Source of the DNA: Gemmatimonadota bacterium
Lineage (GTDB): Bacteria > Gemmatimonadota > Gemmatimonadetes > Gemmatimonadales > Gemmatimonadaceae
Assembly: GCA_016719105.1 (NCBI GenBank)
Contig: JADKAQ010000014.1
Span: 1 to 64,000 of the forward strand
DNA length: 64,000 nt
Direction of reading: 5' to 3'
Shown here: piece by piece, positions 1 to 9,215 of the stretch
Layout: each line of letters starts with the position of its first letter
Position numbering within the stretch: position 1 is the stretch's first letter
Notes under the pieces: generated by a model
What the model saw: the letters and a program-made list of their open reading frames with translations, nothing else
Database searches by the model: none
What the model was told of the DNA's origin: nothing
Translations under genes and position numbers: made by a program

Positions 1-12
1 CTGCCAGAGTAT

Positions 13-207
13 TCAGGCATCGCATACCAGCATATCTGGAACAAGCTTCAGCGCGAGCAGTTCGGAGCGCGCCTTCTCGGCAATTGTTGAGGGCGCCACG
101 GTCGCTTCTTCGCGCAATCCTTTATCGAGCCGATCTCGAACCTGGCGACTTTTTAGGAGGCCGTATCGGCCCTGAGCCAGATAACTAAGATCGAGGCTAC
201 GGTCCAT
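13..207 (-). CDS. Hypothetical 64-residue protein
   Basis: An open frame on the minus strand starts at an ATG (205-207) and ends near the window edge. The product is charged and has no domain, signal peptide or membrane segment that I recognise. Codon choice is plausible for coding, but the frame is short and has no obvious ribosome binding site. It would point away from the plus-strand three-gene unit that begins near position 326. It may be spurious. Confidence 0.25.
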   Translation of the reverse strand: MDRSLDLSYLAQGRYGLLKSRQVRDRLDKGLREEATVAPSTIAEKARSELLALKLVPDMLVCDA

Positions 208-325
208 CCGCCGAATCCTCTGTTCGGCCGAAGCTGGCGGGACTTCGAGAATACATGAGGTCCGACGCACTTCCGAGGTCCATGTCCGTGAGGTCGCGCT
301 CCCCGAGAGTCGCCTTCAGACCTCT

Positions 326-640
326 GTGCCGCAGATTGCGTCGAGCCTTCAGGGCACAACCGAAGGCGAGGCGCGAGCCGCACCCCTCGCACCACTCGGC
401 AACTACGATAGCATGTTCGCCGATGCGGCAGTCTTGATGGCAGCGGACGGCTACGGGAAGGCTAGGGTCGAGGGCCAGCGCGCTGGCCGAAGAGTTGTAG
501 TCCGCACACTTGATTCTCAAGTTTCCGAACAGATTGAGCGCGAGATCGAGCCGGAGATGCTGTATGAGCGCGTCCGACCGATCTTCGCACGCATAAGCGA
601 GGACCGCTACATGGAGCACAGTAGTGAAGAAGGTCCTTGA
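326..640 (+). CDS. Hypothetical 104-residue protein, first gene of an overlapping trio
   Basis: No recognised family. The product is acidic and probably soluble; its second half contains a helical, glutamate-rich stretch (residues about 65-85). The GTG at 326 is the first in-frame start I see, but the frame is open upstream to about 188, so the true start could lie earlier or be obscured by a frameshift. Its stop (638-640) lies inside the next gene, which starts at 624, a 17-base overlap that suggests translational coupling. A 140-residue open frame on the opposite strand (197-619) is the competing reading, but the overlap with the next gene favours this one. Confidence 0.45.
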   Translation: MPQIASSLQGTTEGEARAAPLAPLGNYDSMFADAAVLMAADGYGKARVEGQRAGRRVVVRTLDSQVSEQIEREIEPEMLYERVRPIFARISEDRYMEHSSEEGP

Positions 641-1136
641 GTGGGCGCGCGCCCTAATTATCTCGCCGGAGTCCGTCGCGGTCGGCTGCGTCGCGCTCGT
701 GTCCTACTACCGGCCTGACTTGACTCAAAGGGTTGGCGCGATCGGTCAGTTCGACAAGCTAGACGGGTGGGTGCTTGCCCTAGCGGCCGCACCGCTCCCG
801 CTTGTCGGCCTCACGTACAGCGCTGCCATGAAGGTGCTCAGACCGGAGATCGGTAGGGCCGACCTGATCAGCTGGCCCGATTACTGGCGACTTCGCATTC
901 AAGTTCTCTCCGCTCTCACGTGGGTGTGCGTAGGTGTGCTCGCGTGGCTCGGAGGCGGCCTTTTGATCAAGCAAGGTGCAGTCGTCGTCGGTACCGCGAT
1001 ATGTGTCAGGATTGCAGCCGCCGCTATCGCTACCGTCACTACTTCGCTTGCGCACCTAGACGTGCAGGACGCGCTTGAAGGTGCACCACCGGCGACACCT
1101 AACCTTGGTTCGGTGTACCACATACTCCGCGTATGA
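624..1136 (+). CDS. Membrane protein with about four hydrophobic segments
   Basis: A 170-residue hydrophobic protein with likely membrane segments around residues 13-30, 48-70, 92-115 and 117-140. No family recognised. The start is a GTG at 624, inside the end of the preceding frame. The stop TGA overlaps the start of the next gene as ATGA (1133-1136), the classic sign of translational coupling. The coupling implies that this protein and the DUF4145 protein act together, perhaps as membrane partner and soluble effector; that functional link is inference. Confidence 0.6.
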   Translation: MKKVLEWARALIISPESVAVGCVALVSYYRPDLTQRVGAIGQFDKLDGWVLALAAAPLPLVGLTYSAAMKVLRPEIGRADLISWPDYWRLRIQVLSALTWVCVGVLAWLGGGLLIKQGAVVVGTAICVRIAAAAIATVTTSLAHLDVQDALEGAPPATPNLGSVYHILRV

Positions 1137-1816
1137 CGGACCTCAGAGACGACGAGAGCATTCACGCTGCAGCGCCCCGCTACATCGAACGCGTGTACTG
1201 TAACGAGTGTGGACAGGACACGAAGCATGCGCGGCTCCAGAAACGGTCGCAGCACGGCTCCGAGCCATACGAGGAGGGGTACTCCGTCTCCTGGACGACC
1301 GTCTACACGCTCTATGAGTGCTGCGGCTGCGAGGCAGTTTCACTCAAAAGGGAGTTCTTCTTCTCCGAGTGGAACCGGGAGGATTCTCAAGTCGACTTCT
1401 ATCCTCCGAGAACGTCGCGGAAGCCACCGTCATGGATGAAGGATCTTCCTGACCTCGAGCAGAAGTTGCTTCAGGAGGTATATCGTGCGATTGCGGCGGA
1501 CAGCCCGCGGCTCAGCTTGATGGGCGCGCGGGCTCTCGTTGACATGCTCATCGTTCGAACGATTGGCGATACGGGAACGTTTGCCCAGAAGCTCATGAAG
1601 CTTGAAGCCGATGGCTTCGTTAGCCGTGTGAATCGGGAGGTTCTTGACGCAGTTCTGGAAGCAGGGAACGCGTCAGCGCATCGAGGATTCGAGCCCTCCT
1701 CTCGACAGCTACAAACTGTAATGGACATAGTTGAGAACCTGCTGCAAAGCCAACTCCTCCATGGCAGCGCGCAGGAGCTGAAGAAGACGGTCCCTCCGCG
1801 GCCGCCGAGGGCATAG
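1133..1816 (+). CDS. DUF4145 (HEPN-like) protein with an N-terminal zinc ribbon
   Basis: A 227-residue protein. Residues about 22-70 carry two CxxC pairs (CNEC and CCGC) spaced like a zinc ribbon. Residues about 115-205 match the DUF4145 pattern: a helical region with ALVDMLI, then LEADGFV and the closing motif GNASAHRG, which resembles the N-x-x-x-H signature of HEPN nucleases, although the usual arginine is a glycine here. DUF4145 domains occur in defence and restriction contexts, so an RNA-targeting or sensor role is possible but not shown. The start overlaps the upstream membrane gene as ATGA. The gene is followed after 14 bases by attC-1, so it ends a cassette. Confidence 0.7.
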   Translation: MTDLRDDESIHAAAPRYIERVYCNECGQDTKHARLQKRSQHGSEPYEEGYSVSWTTVYTLYECCGCEAVSLKREFFFSEWNREDSQVDFYPPRTSRKPPSWMKDLPDLEQKLLQEVYRAIAADSPRLSLMGARALVDMLIVRTIGDTGTFAQKLMKLEADGFVSRVNREVLDAVLEAGNASAHRGFEPSSRQLQTVMDIVENLLQSQLLHGSAQELKKTVPPRPPRA

Positions 1817-1830
1817 TCCGGCACGCGGAC

Positions 1831-1920
1831 ACCTAACGGTAGTTGGAGCAGACGGCCGGATGGAACGCTCGCTTCGCTCGCTCTATCTGATCCGGCCGCA
1901 GCTCAACATTGGCGTTAGGC
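1831..1920 (+). other. attC-1 recombination site
   Basis: R'' box ACCTAAC (1831-1837) and R' box GTTAGGC (1914-1920) bound an imperfect hairpin. The inner arms GTTGGAGC (1842-1849) and GCTCAAC (1901-1907) pair with one extrahelical base, as in folded attC sites. CGGCCGGA (1853-1860) pairs with TCCGGCCG (1891-1898). The loop holds the small palindrome GCTCGCTTCGCTCGC. The orientation puts the preceding plus-strand gene in the cassette. Confidence 0.85.
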
Positions 1921-1950
1921 GCACCACCCTGCGAACGCGGAGAGCATGTC

Positions 1951-2391
1951 ATGGCGACGTTTACCGTGACGCTTCACGGGCGCCCATCGCGACGGTTGAT
2001 CTTCCCGTCGATCGCATCTGGGCAGGCGGGCGCGTCACGCCGCTACCCTCCTTCGATCAGGTCGCCCCCCTCCTCGCGGCGGCGGCCGAGGCTCCGTCGC
2101 TCGTGGCCATGCTGCTTGACCTTCCCAGCGGCGACGCCTTCCCCTCTCCGCTACTAACCGGATGGCGCCGGCCGCGGCCGCGGCGTATGAGGCACTGGCC
2201 GCGATGACGTTCGACCTGCTGGATGAAGCCGGACTGCCCGCCGGCGCCGAACTCGTGCGTCTCGGACCGAGCGGCGCCGGGACCAGCGCCGTCGTCCGCG
2301 TCTATTTTCGCCATGCGCCTGGTCGCGTCGTTGCCCGCATATCGACCGCACCGCACGTCGATGGGGGGGCCGGCGATGCACCGGGCGCTAA
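1951..2391 (+). pseudogene. Cassette gene of unknown function, frameshifted
   Basis: Coding signal moves through three frames: an ATG at 1951 (MATFTVTLHGRPS), then a frame reading DLPVDRIWAGG to about 2155, then a third frame reading AMTFDLLDEAGLPAGAELV. The last frame must shift again, near a run of seven G at about 2360, to reach the TAA at 2389-2391, which sits in the R'' box of attC-2. The pieces look like one protein of about 145 residues with a beta-rich N-terminus. No family recognised. The homopolymer-associated shifts could be sequence errors. Confidence 0.4.
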
Positions 2392-2478
2392 CTTAGTTGG
2401 AGCAGACGGCCGATCTGTTGAACGCGCGCTGCGCGCAGCTCTGCTTTCTTCGGCCGCAGCTCAACAGGAACGTTGGGC
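2386..2478 (+). other. attC-2 recombination site
   Basis: R'' CGCTAAC (2386-2392), inner arms GTTGGAGC (2396-2403) and GCTCAAC (2459-2465), R' GTTGGGC (2472-2478). GGCCG near 2408 pairs with CGGCC near 2451. The architecture is the same as attC-1. Confidence 0.8.
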
Positions 2479-2596
2479 GTCCACTCCGTCCGGAAGCTCA
2501 GCACGACCGGATCCCGTTGCCCACACATCGGTTTCCGCCGCCGGGGCGCGCAGACACGACCTTGATCCCGCAGCGCCTCCGTAGCAGACTACCAGC

Positions 2597-2754
2597 GTGG
2601 CCTCCCCCGCCTTCGACTACTCCCACTGACCATCGCAGAACGCCTGCAGTTGGTCGAGGAACTCTGGGACAGCATCGCGGCCGACGCCGATGCCGAGGCC
2701 CTGCCGCTCACAGACGCTGAGCGGGCGCTGATCGACGAGCGCCTCGCGGACTAG
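2597..2754 (+). pseudogene. Addiction-module antitoxin, one-base frameshift
   Basis: The GTG at 2597 opens MASPAFDYSH, which stops at 2627-2629; a shift of one base there restores LTIAERLQLVEELWDS and LPLTDAERALIDERLAD, ending TAG at 2752-2754. That is the short addiction-module (TIGR02574-type) antitoxin of about 52 residues, which pairs with a RelE/ParE toxin. The toxin follows 67 bases downstream. A single missing base in the CAC-CTG junction would explain the break, so the gene may be intact in the organism. Confidence 0.65.
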
Positions 2755-2821
2755 GCGCGAATCCGGCGACAGGGCGTCCGTGGGCCGACGTCCGCGCCGG
2801 CATCGTCGGCAAGCACCGGCA

Positions 2822-3113
2822 GTGACGGCGCTCGTCGTTCGTCCGCTCGCCGAGGCGGACCTCGACGAAACCTTCGCGTGGTACGAGAGCCGCTCGGTCG
2901 GCAGGCGTTGATTTCTTACGTGCCGTGGATACGTGCTTCGCCGCGATCGAAGCGACGCCGCTCGCCTATCCCGTGGTGTATCGTGGCGCTCGACGCGCCC
3001 TCCTCCGGCGATTTCCGTACGCCATCCTGTACCTCCTCGACGGGGAGCGCCTTCATGTGCTGGCGTGTACCCACACCAGCCTTCATCCGCGGCGCTGGCG
3101 ACAGCGCGCGTGA
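2822..3113 (+). pseudogene. RelE/ParE-family toxin, one-base frameshift
   Basis: The GTG at 2822 starts VTALVVRPLAEADLDETFAW, a typical ParE N-terminus with the helix that packs on the antitoxin. At about 2905 the frame shifts, and the protein continues as FLRAVDTCFAAIEATP, then ALLRRFPYAILYLLDG and HTSLHPRRW, stopping at 3113. The order and the RRFPYAILY strand are those of the RelE/ParE mRNA interferase or gyrase-inhibitor fold. It is the partner of the upstream antitoxin and ends immediately before attC-3, so the pair forms one cassette. Toxin-antitoxin cassettes are known to stabilise integron arrays. Confidence 0.7.
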
Positions 3114-3114
3114 C

Positions 3115-3207
3115 GCCCAACAGCGCATGCAGCAGACAGCCGCGCTGTTGTATGCTCGCTTCGCTCGCGTGATTTTATGCGGCCGCAGCTGATGCTCAAC
3201 GTTAGGC
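3115..3207 (+). other. attC-3 recombination site
   Basis: R'' GCCCAAC (3115-3121) and R' GTTAGGC (3201-3207). The L' arm GCTCAAC (3194-3200) directly abuts R'. The central part CAGCCGC near 3136 pairs with GCGGCCGCAGCTG near 3179, and the loop again carries a GCTCGCTTCGCTCGC palindrome. Confidence 0.8.
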
Positions 3208-3217
3208 GCACCGACTG

Positions 3218-3694
3218 ATGGCATCCGATAACTCCAAGTGGCTTCAGCATGCTCTCACGCCGGCGCTCAAGGCGGCGGGATTCCAGGAAGGCAGGGAGCA
3301 ACTTTGGCGGAGGACCAACGCCACGACGGTGGGCGTCCTTAGTCTCCAAGGGTCTCAATGGGGGCCGTCGTTCTACGTCAATCTTGGCGTCTACTTTCGC
3401 GCTGGGTGACCGCGAGCAGGCAGCCGAGCAGACCTCCTGCCCATCCGCATCCGCCTCCAGCAAGGCTCGTGCCGAACCGGGAGCGCTTCAACTCCTGCTC
3501 GACCGAGAAACCGATGCAGCAGAATGTCAGGGCGCGGGGCTGGAGACTCTTGTGATTGAGCACGCAGTGCCAGCTGGCTGGACGCATTGTCGACTATATC
3601 GTGCGCGCGTCAGTACTTCAGCGTCCAGCGCCCAGCCGCAGCTTGGGTCACGAATGAGGCCACAGCCCTGTTGGCTTCGTCAGAGGGCGCCTAA
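3218..3694 (+). pseudogene. DUF4304 protein, frameshifted
   Basis: The ATG at 3218 opens 63 clean residues (MASDNSKWLQHALTPALKAA, then WRR and FYVNLGVYF) that match the N-terminal half of DUF4304 proteins. After about 3407 the reading moves between frames; later pieces such as NRERFN, LLLDRETDAAECQGAGLE and LVIEHAV fit the rest of that family. A final frame reads PAAAWVTNEATALLASSEGA and stops at a TAA (3692-3694) inside the R'' box of attC-4. Function of DUF4304 is unknown. At least two single-base shifts are needed. Confidence 0.6.
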
Positions 3695-3787
3695 CATGGG
3701 GTTGGAGCTGACAACTGGCAGGTTGTGCGGAAGGCGGCTACGCCGCCTCTGCTATACGCCAGTTGCAGCTCAACCCGGACGTTAGGC
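3689..3787 (+). other. attC-4 recombination site
   Basis: R'' GCCTAAC (3689-3695) and R' GTTAGGC (3781-3787). Arms GTTGGAGC (from 3701) with GCTCAAC (from about 3767), and ACAACTGGC (3711-3719) with GCCAGTTG (about 3757-3764), give a long stem. The apex GGCGGCTACGCCGCC is self-complementary. The right half is almost identical to attC-5. Confidence 0.9.
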
Positions 3788-3809
3788 AGTCCGACACATC
3801 TTTGTCAGC

Positions 3810-4025
3810 ATGGATTCCCCCCGCCTCTCACCGCCTGCTGACCTGTTGATCCGTCTCGATGCGCTCCTCGAGCGCGAGCAAGGCGATCCAGCCTCCCGGG
3901 TGACGCGAGACGACGTGCAGACGTGTCGCATGCGGCTGGTCTCCCAACCGACGAATGGGCTCCGCTTCCGTGGAGCAGGTCAGGTGTCCCCTCCTCGCGC
4001 ACCTCCGTGCCTGCGCGGCCTGTGA
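3810..4025 (+). CDS. Possible zf-HC2-like anti-sigma fragment, uncertain
   Basis: The ATG at 3810 opens a 71-residue frame beginning MDSPRLSPPADLLIRLDALL. A second frame from about 3955 reads CPLLAHLRACAAC, whose cysteine spacing resembles a zf-HC2 anti-sigma zinc finger, so the two may be parts of one frameshifted gene. No membrane segment follows clearly. It is the first gene after attC-4 and lies upstream of the CHAT protease. The similarity is weak. Confidence 0.3.
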   Translation: MDSPRLSPPADLLIRLDALLEREQGDPASRVTRDDVQTCRMRLVSQPTNGLRFRGAGQVSPPRAPPCLRGL

Positions 4026-4511
4026 GCCAAACGCCGGGACAGGGAGCCCTCGTCGACAGCCTAGTGGGGCCGGCGTCGCCCACCGCTCGTCCGCCGACGC
4101 TCCGTATCCTCCGAGTAGGCCGACCCTACGGTCAGCGAGGGGCACCGGCCCGGCGCGGACACGTCGTCGCCCACTCGCGGCTGCTCGCGAAGCAAGGGAT
4201 CGGGCCGACACTCGGCGCAGCCCGGCCGAAGTACCAGCCAAGGCGGGGCATTCTTTGGTGACGTCGGACTCGCGTTCCTAGTGCGGTCGCACGATCCGAT
4301 CGCTGGATTGCGCATCGCCATTGTCCCCCTCGCGCGCGGAGGATACGTACGCGAACGCGAGCGAGGGTTGCAGCCGGACGTCACGAGTTCCCGACGTCGC
4401 AATGCACTGGACACGATAGTGTCGCGTCACGAGCACGTTGGGCATGAGCGTCGTTTCGTACGCCGTCCATACGCGCACGATCACGATCTGCAGCCGGGGT
4501 GAGGTGGGAAC
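4026..4511 (+). other. Stretch with only weak open frames upstream of the CHAT gene
   Basis: No convincing gene. The best frame (about 4249-4502) reads FFGDVGLAFLVRSHDP and later GGYVRERERGLQPDV before a TGA at 4500-4502. It could be the tail of a broken protein, but I cannot assign it. A purine-rich segment, GAGGTGGG, stands just before the TTG at 4512. Confidence 0.3.
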
Positions 4512-7080
4512 TTGAAGACTTGGTCGCGATGTGTCGCGCTTGTCGCGAGGTTAACTGCTGTCGTTGCAGCTGAACCGTCACTTCTGCGTTCCCAAACTCC
4601 ACACCCAAGCCACCAGCAACGCGCAAGGCGCCTGCGAAGAAGGACAGCCCCGCTCCGTCAACTGGCGCGAAGGCAGGGCGTGCGACGGAGGAGCAGGCTC
4701 CCGTGCTCCTCCTTTCCGAGGAAGAACGGGGGACATCAGCGCGACTCGATGTTCGCCGCGCTCGCCAACGATGTCAGCCTCCGATTCCTGCGCAGCATGG
4801 CGAAGGACCGGCGCGAAGGGACGCCACTCTCGCTCTGGCTGGACTCGACCTCCGCGCGATGTGGCCGCATGGACTGCGTCAGGCACGTCGAACTCCCGCT
4901 CAATCCGATCAATCGCGCTCGCCTCGAGGCGTCGCCGCCTGCCGTGCCTGCAGCCGTTTCGGCTGATTCAGGTCGCGTGTCGGCAGCTGCTCGACGTCAG
5001 CAGCAACTACGAGGGCACTCAACCGCTCGCGTTTCTGGCGGCACATCGCCTGCTCAGCACGTTCGACACAAGAGAGCAGAACGAAGCGCTGTCGATGCTC
5101 GACGCGCGTGTCGAAAGCTCAGAGCGGCCCGGCTATCCTTCGCGCAGGCTTTGGCTTCGAGCCGCGACGCAGAGTCACGACGAGCCCGATCGCTTTCGCA
5201 GGTACCGCGAACTCCTTGCCAAGGCGCTGAGCGATGCATCCGCTCCACCTCTGGCCGTGCAGCAGATCAAGACTGCCACGTTCCCTGATGAACTCTGGCA
5301 GTCGGATTCGACGCGAGTACTGCGTCACCTCTCCGACTCGGTGAACTCGACGCCGCGACAAGCGCTCGCCGACGACTGGGAAACGGCCCAGCGCATCATT
5401 GCCGCACGCGGTGGCGCGATCGATCTCGCCATCACCATGGAGACGACGATCTCGACGATCGAGTCGGCGTTCAGCGATCGCTTGCGCTGGCTCTTCGGTG
5501 GAGGAGGACAACTCACGCGTCCCAACGCGAACGCCGAACGTGAACCGGGCTTGAACGCGCCATCGAGTCTGCGAAGTACCAGGTGTCAGGGCAGTTCACG
5601 CGACTGATGAGCGAGGTGAGCGCCCTCACCTTCCTGCGGGGAGCGCCTAAGGGTAGTGCGATTGAGTTTCTGGAGTTTCAGAACGCACTCCTCACGCGCT
5701 ACATCCTCGATCGTTGCGGAGGCAACGCACGGTGCGTTGATGCGCTCTACGAAGTGGTACGCTCGAACAAGGGCATGCTCGCCATCGCGTATGGTTCGCG
5801 CCTCCCCGCGTCTCGCGCAGTGATCAAGGCTCTCCCGGAGGACGAGCAGGCGGTCACTCGCGCGTATCGCTCGCTTCTCACGAGCGGCAGGGGGTGGGAG
5901 AACGCCGATTCGCAAAGATTGCGGGAGCAACTGGCGCCCTTCGCAAAGGCGTTCGGCGGCAACTCACGAAGTGACTCGAGTCGGTCGATGCAACGTGACC
6001 GTCTGCTGCTCCGCGATGGTGAGGTGGTGGTCGACATCATGCGTACCACTCCGCTGGTTCGCGGAGAGGCGAGAACATACAACGCGTTCATTGTCTCCAG
6101 GGACTCGATGACGCGAGTGGTCGACCTCGGACGCCAGGGAGCGGTCGACTCGTTGGTCGAGGGGTGGCGACGCGCGGCGACGCTCACGGTTCCCGATTCC
6201 GCCCGCTGGGCGCAAGCCACGCAGTCGCTTGCAGACTCCATCTGGCGAAAGATTGCTGCCGCGCTACCTCCCAGGACCGCGCAGGTGTTCGTCTCACCCG
6301 ACGGTCGCATGCTTCGCGCCAACTGGCCGATCATCGCCGCCGCCGGTGGCACGTCGCAGCCGGTGGCCGTCCTCCCGTCGTGGGCGCATCTGGTAGGAGC
6401 AAGGCGCACGCAACCTCCTGCCCGCGATCCCGTGGCCTACGTGGCTTCGGCCCCCGCCTTCGGCGAACGCGGGCAGTTTGCCCCCGTCGCGGCAAGGCCA
6501 AGCGTCTCGCCGTCGCTAGGAAAGGCACGACTACGTGTCGATTCGGTGCGCTCCGACCTCGTGACGCGAGAATCGATCACGCAAGGGCTGGAGCGTGCGC
6601 GCGTTGGCATGCTCGTGACGCACGGCACCACGCCCCAGAATCTGCGCGACTCGCTGTCCACATTCCTGGATCGCACCTACGTTGCGCTGAGTGGAGCGAA
6701 CACGGATCCCACCGCACGACTGACCGCCACGGATTTCGCGAGGCTCGATCTCCGCGGACTGCAGTTGCTGCTGCTCGTGGCCTGTCGCATGGCGGACGGT
6801 GCGGTCGTCGAAGGGCAGGGGATGCTGGGATTCCCCCTCGCGCTGTCAGCGGCGGGTGCGCCGACGTCGCTCGTCTCGGTCTGGCCGGCGCCCAACGATT
6901 CATCGACGACAATGCTGGTCGAATCCTTCATGCGCGGAGTGGCTGAAGAGAGCCGCAGCTTCGACGACGCACTGCGCAATGCACAGGACGTCGTACGCAG
7001 GAAAGTACCCCGAGCCGAAGTACTGGGCAGGATGGGTGGTGTTCGGCGATGCGTTCGGACGGTTACGGGAGGGAGGCGAC
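4512..7080 (+). pseudogene. CHAT-domain caspase-like protease, frameshifted
   Basis: The C-terminal 500 residues (frame from about 5544) form a CHAT domain: the catalytic histidine is in LVTHGTTP (codon 6621-6623) and the catalytic cysteine in LLLLVACRMADG (codon 6783-6785), followed by GMLGFPLALSAAGAPT and SLVSVWPAPND. The typical end, KYWAGWVVFGDAFGR, appears in another frame after about 7000. Upstream, a frame from about 4970 to 5560 gives a helical, repeat-like region. A TTG at 4512 after GAGGTGGG opens a signal-like hydrophobic stretch. At least three frame changes are needed. CHAT proteases are effectors that cleave target proteins on a signal. The neighbouring CHASE2 gene suggests a membrane sensor-protease pair, which is inference. 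Confidence 0.7.
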
Positions 7081-7081
7081 C

Positions 7082-7711
7082 ATGTACAGACCGCTCGTGT
7101 CACTTCTTGTGTTTGCGTTGAGCGCCTCGGCGCAAGCGCAGAGCGTGGGATACGTCCTCTCCCTACGAGGGCAATGGACACTCGATGGCAAGGTCCTCGC
7201 GACCGACACGTATCATCCAGCGCTCTTCGTGAACAATGTGATTGCACGTCGAGCCGGCGTCGGAACGGACAGTGACTATGTGCGAGTGCGGCTCGGCGGC
7301 AGGACGTTCACGTTCTCGTGTCGTGATAACGGCTGCATCCGGCCGTTCGTGGTACGCCACGCATCCGGGAATCTTCGCGACTCCGAGACCGTGAAGCGGC
7401 TGCGCGAGGCGTTTCCGAAGCAGAACGTGCGTCCATTTCTGGCGAGCAACGCGTCGCTCGCCGACGAATTCCAGCTGGCGGACGGAGTCGTGCGCACGGC
7501 GGCGGGGGCAGCCGAACTGCGCCCACTCATGCCGTCGCGCATTGAAGCGGGTTTGGCGGTGCTCGCATGTCCCGTTGCGAATGCGAACTGCTCCCCGGAA
7601 GGCGGGGGCGCCAGCGTCTGCGACATCACGTCGAGCGGATGCAATCTGCCCGTCGGCGAGGAGGGCGTATGTGCTGAAGCTGCACCGCTCCATCAGGCGC
7701 GGGGCACGTGA
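7082..7711 (+). CDS. Secreted protein of unknown function in the CHAT/CHASE2 block
   Basis: A 209-residue product with an N-terminal signal peptide (MYRPLVSLLVFALSASAQA). The mature part begins VGYVLSLRGQWTLDG, resembling the beta-rich start of FecR-like or envelope stress proteins, and has paired cysteines (FSCRDNGC, CPVANANC, VCDITSSGC) that may form disulfides. The ATG at 7082 follows GGGAGG. It overlaps the apparent end of the CHAT gene and precedes the CHASE2 gene, so it is probably the third component. The last 20 residues may be out of frame, because a shifted frame reads YVLKLHRSIRRGARDV to a TGA near 7716. Confidence 0.55.
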   Translation: MYRPLVSLLVFALSASAQAQSVGYVLSLRGQWTLDGKVLATDTYHPALFVNNVIARRAGVGTDSDYVRVRLGGRTFTFSCRDNGCIRPFVVRHASGNLRDSETVKRLREAFPKQNVRPFLASNASLADEFQLADGVVRTAAGAAELRPLMPSRIEAGLAVLACPVANANCSPEGGGASVCDITSSGCNLPVGEEGVCAEAAPLHQARGT

Positions 7712-7745
7712 CGTATGAGACGACCGACGCCCTTCACCATCGCGC

Positions 7746-7847
7746 ATGTCGCGTCGGGTGAACGGTACAAGAAAGATCGTCGCGGCCGCGGAGGCGCTGA
7801 AACAGGAAATCGGCAGTGGCAGGATCCTGCGACGCCTGAGGAACTGA
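7746..7847 (+). CDS. Possible 33-residue basic peptide
   Basis: A short frame from ATG 7746 reads MSRRVNGTRKIVAAAEALK and ends LRRLRN before a TGA. The amphipathic, coding-like character suggests either a small protein or a piece of a longer frameshifted gene between the secreted protein and CHASE2. No family. Confidence 0.2.
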   Translation: MSRRVNGTRKIVAAAEALKQEIGSGRILRRLRN

Positions 7848-7886
7848 GGATGTGGCAGCGCACGCTCCTTCTCACCGAGAGGCGAG

Positions 7887-9085
7887 ATGACGCACATGTC
7901 GTCGCATCCGCCGGAATCGCTGCGGGTGCGGTTCGGAAAGATCACCTGGATGAACCTCGTTGTCTGCGGCGCTCTTCACGGTGTCGGTATACGGGTCGCA
8001 CGTCGACGTCTTCCAACGCATGAGCTTCGTCGTGCTGGATAAGCTGGTGCGACGGTTCAACGACACGTCGAGTACGACGCTGGTGTTGGTGTCTCCGAAG
8101 GCACGAGGCGACACGACGTTCGGATATCCACTTCGTCCCGACCGGTTGCTCACGCTCATCGAAGCTGCGGATGCCGCAGGCGCTGGCGGTGATCGGCGTC
8201 GATTTTCTGACGGACGACACGACAGTACGCGAGCGTCGACGAACCGAGCACCCGCGCACCTATCGTCTGGGTCATGAGGCCGAGTCCTGACGAGGAGCTC
8301 GTGCCCCTGAATCCGCTCGGCAATAGAGCACTCCTCCGGGGAATCGCCGGGCTGTCGATGGTGGGCGTCGATGTGGATAACGTGCAGCGGCGATATCGCG
8401 CGTACGAGGAATCCGGCAAGAGTCTCTACGTGAGCTTCGCACGCGCGGTCGCAACGGCGTGGTGCCTGCAGGGGGCGCTCGGCCGTTGGGTCCCGCGAAA
8501 GGACCGTGCGTCTTCACACGCGGACAGCACCTCGGAACTCATCGTGCTGAACGAGGGCGTCGCGTCGACCGATGTCGTCGATGCGCTCGATCTCCTGCGC
8601 GTGCCTACGAGAGGCGCCATGACACCACCGCCGCGTGGGATGTGATCTCGGGGAAGCTGAAGGGGAGAATCGTCCTGCTGGGCGGCGTGGACCCGGAGGA
8701 CAAGCACATCGCTCCCGACCGAAGTGTCGACGGCGTGTTGCTCCAGTCGCGCATGATCGAGTCCGAGCTGCAGGGCGGCTTCCTCCGTGAGGCACCGGGG
8801 GGCGTGGAGAAGGGCGTCAAATTCGGACTCGCGTTGTTCCTGATGGTCGCGTACGTGGTGTGGTCTCCCGCGATGGCTGCTCTCATCGTGGTCGGCGTGT
8901 TCCTCGCTGTCGTCGGCATCGCGACCAGCCCGTCACTCGCAACGGGTTACTGGCTCAATCCCCTTCCCCTCACCGTGGGCATCTTCTTCGAGATGTGGTT
9001 CGAGGACACTTCGGGCACCGAGGTTGCGGAGAGGCTTGGCCCGCTGGGGAAGTTGTTCAGGCCACTGTGGCCGCCGATTGGGTAG
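7887..9085 (+). pseudogene. CHASE2-domain membrane protein, frameshifted
   Basis: The ATG at 7887 opens MTHMSSHPPESLRVRFGKIT and a hydrophobic anchor (WMNLVVCGAL). A shift near 7970 leads to SFVVLDKLVRRFND and LVLVSP, then IDFLTDDT in another frame. The last frame gives GRIVLLGGVDPEDKH and DGVLLQSRMIESELQGGFL, hallmarks of the extracellular CHASE2 sensor, followed by two or three membrane segments (FGLALFLMVAYVVW, MAALIVVGVFLAVVGIA, LPLTVGIFFEMWF) and a stop at 9085. There is no cytoplasmic kinase, cyclase or protease domain, so output may pass to the separate CHAT protein. At least three frame changes. Confidence 0.65.
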
Positions 9086-9215
9086 CGTCAGGCCATTCCA
9101 GTGGCTGGTGTAGGCCTACGGGTGCGAGTGTCGCAGGCGCGCCTTGGACGTGTGGGCGGCGGATCGGGCATCGCGCTCGCCCGCATGAAGCCGGGAAAGC
9201 CAATGCGGAGGACGA

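Noticed and set aside
197..619. A 140-residue minus-strand frame near the left edge
   Set aside because: It overlaps the plus-strand gene at 326 that couples to the next two genes; the coupling is stronger evidence than length.
4249..4502. Weak resemblance to an S41 peptidase tail
   Set aside because: Only a short GLQPDV-like motif is similar, with no catalytic residues. I left it unassigned.
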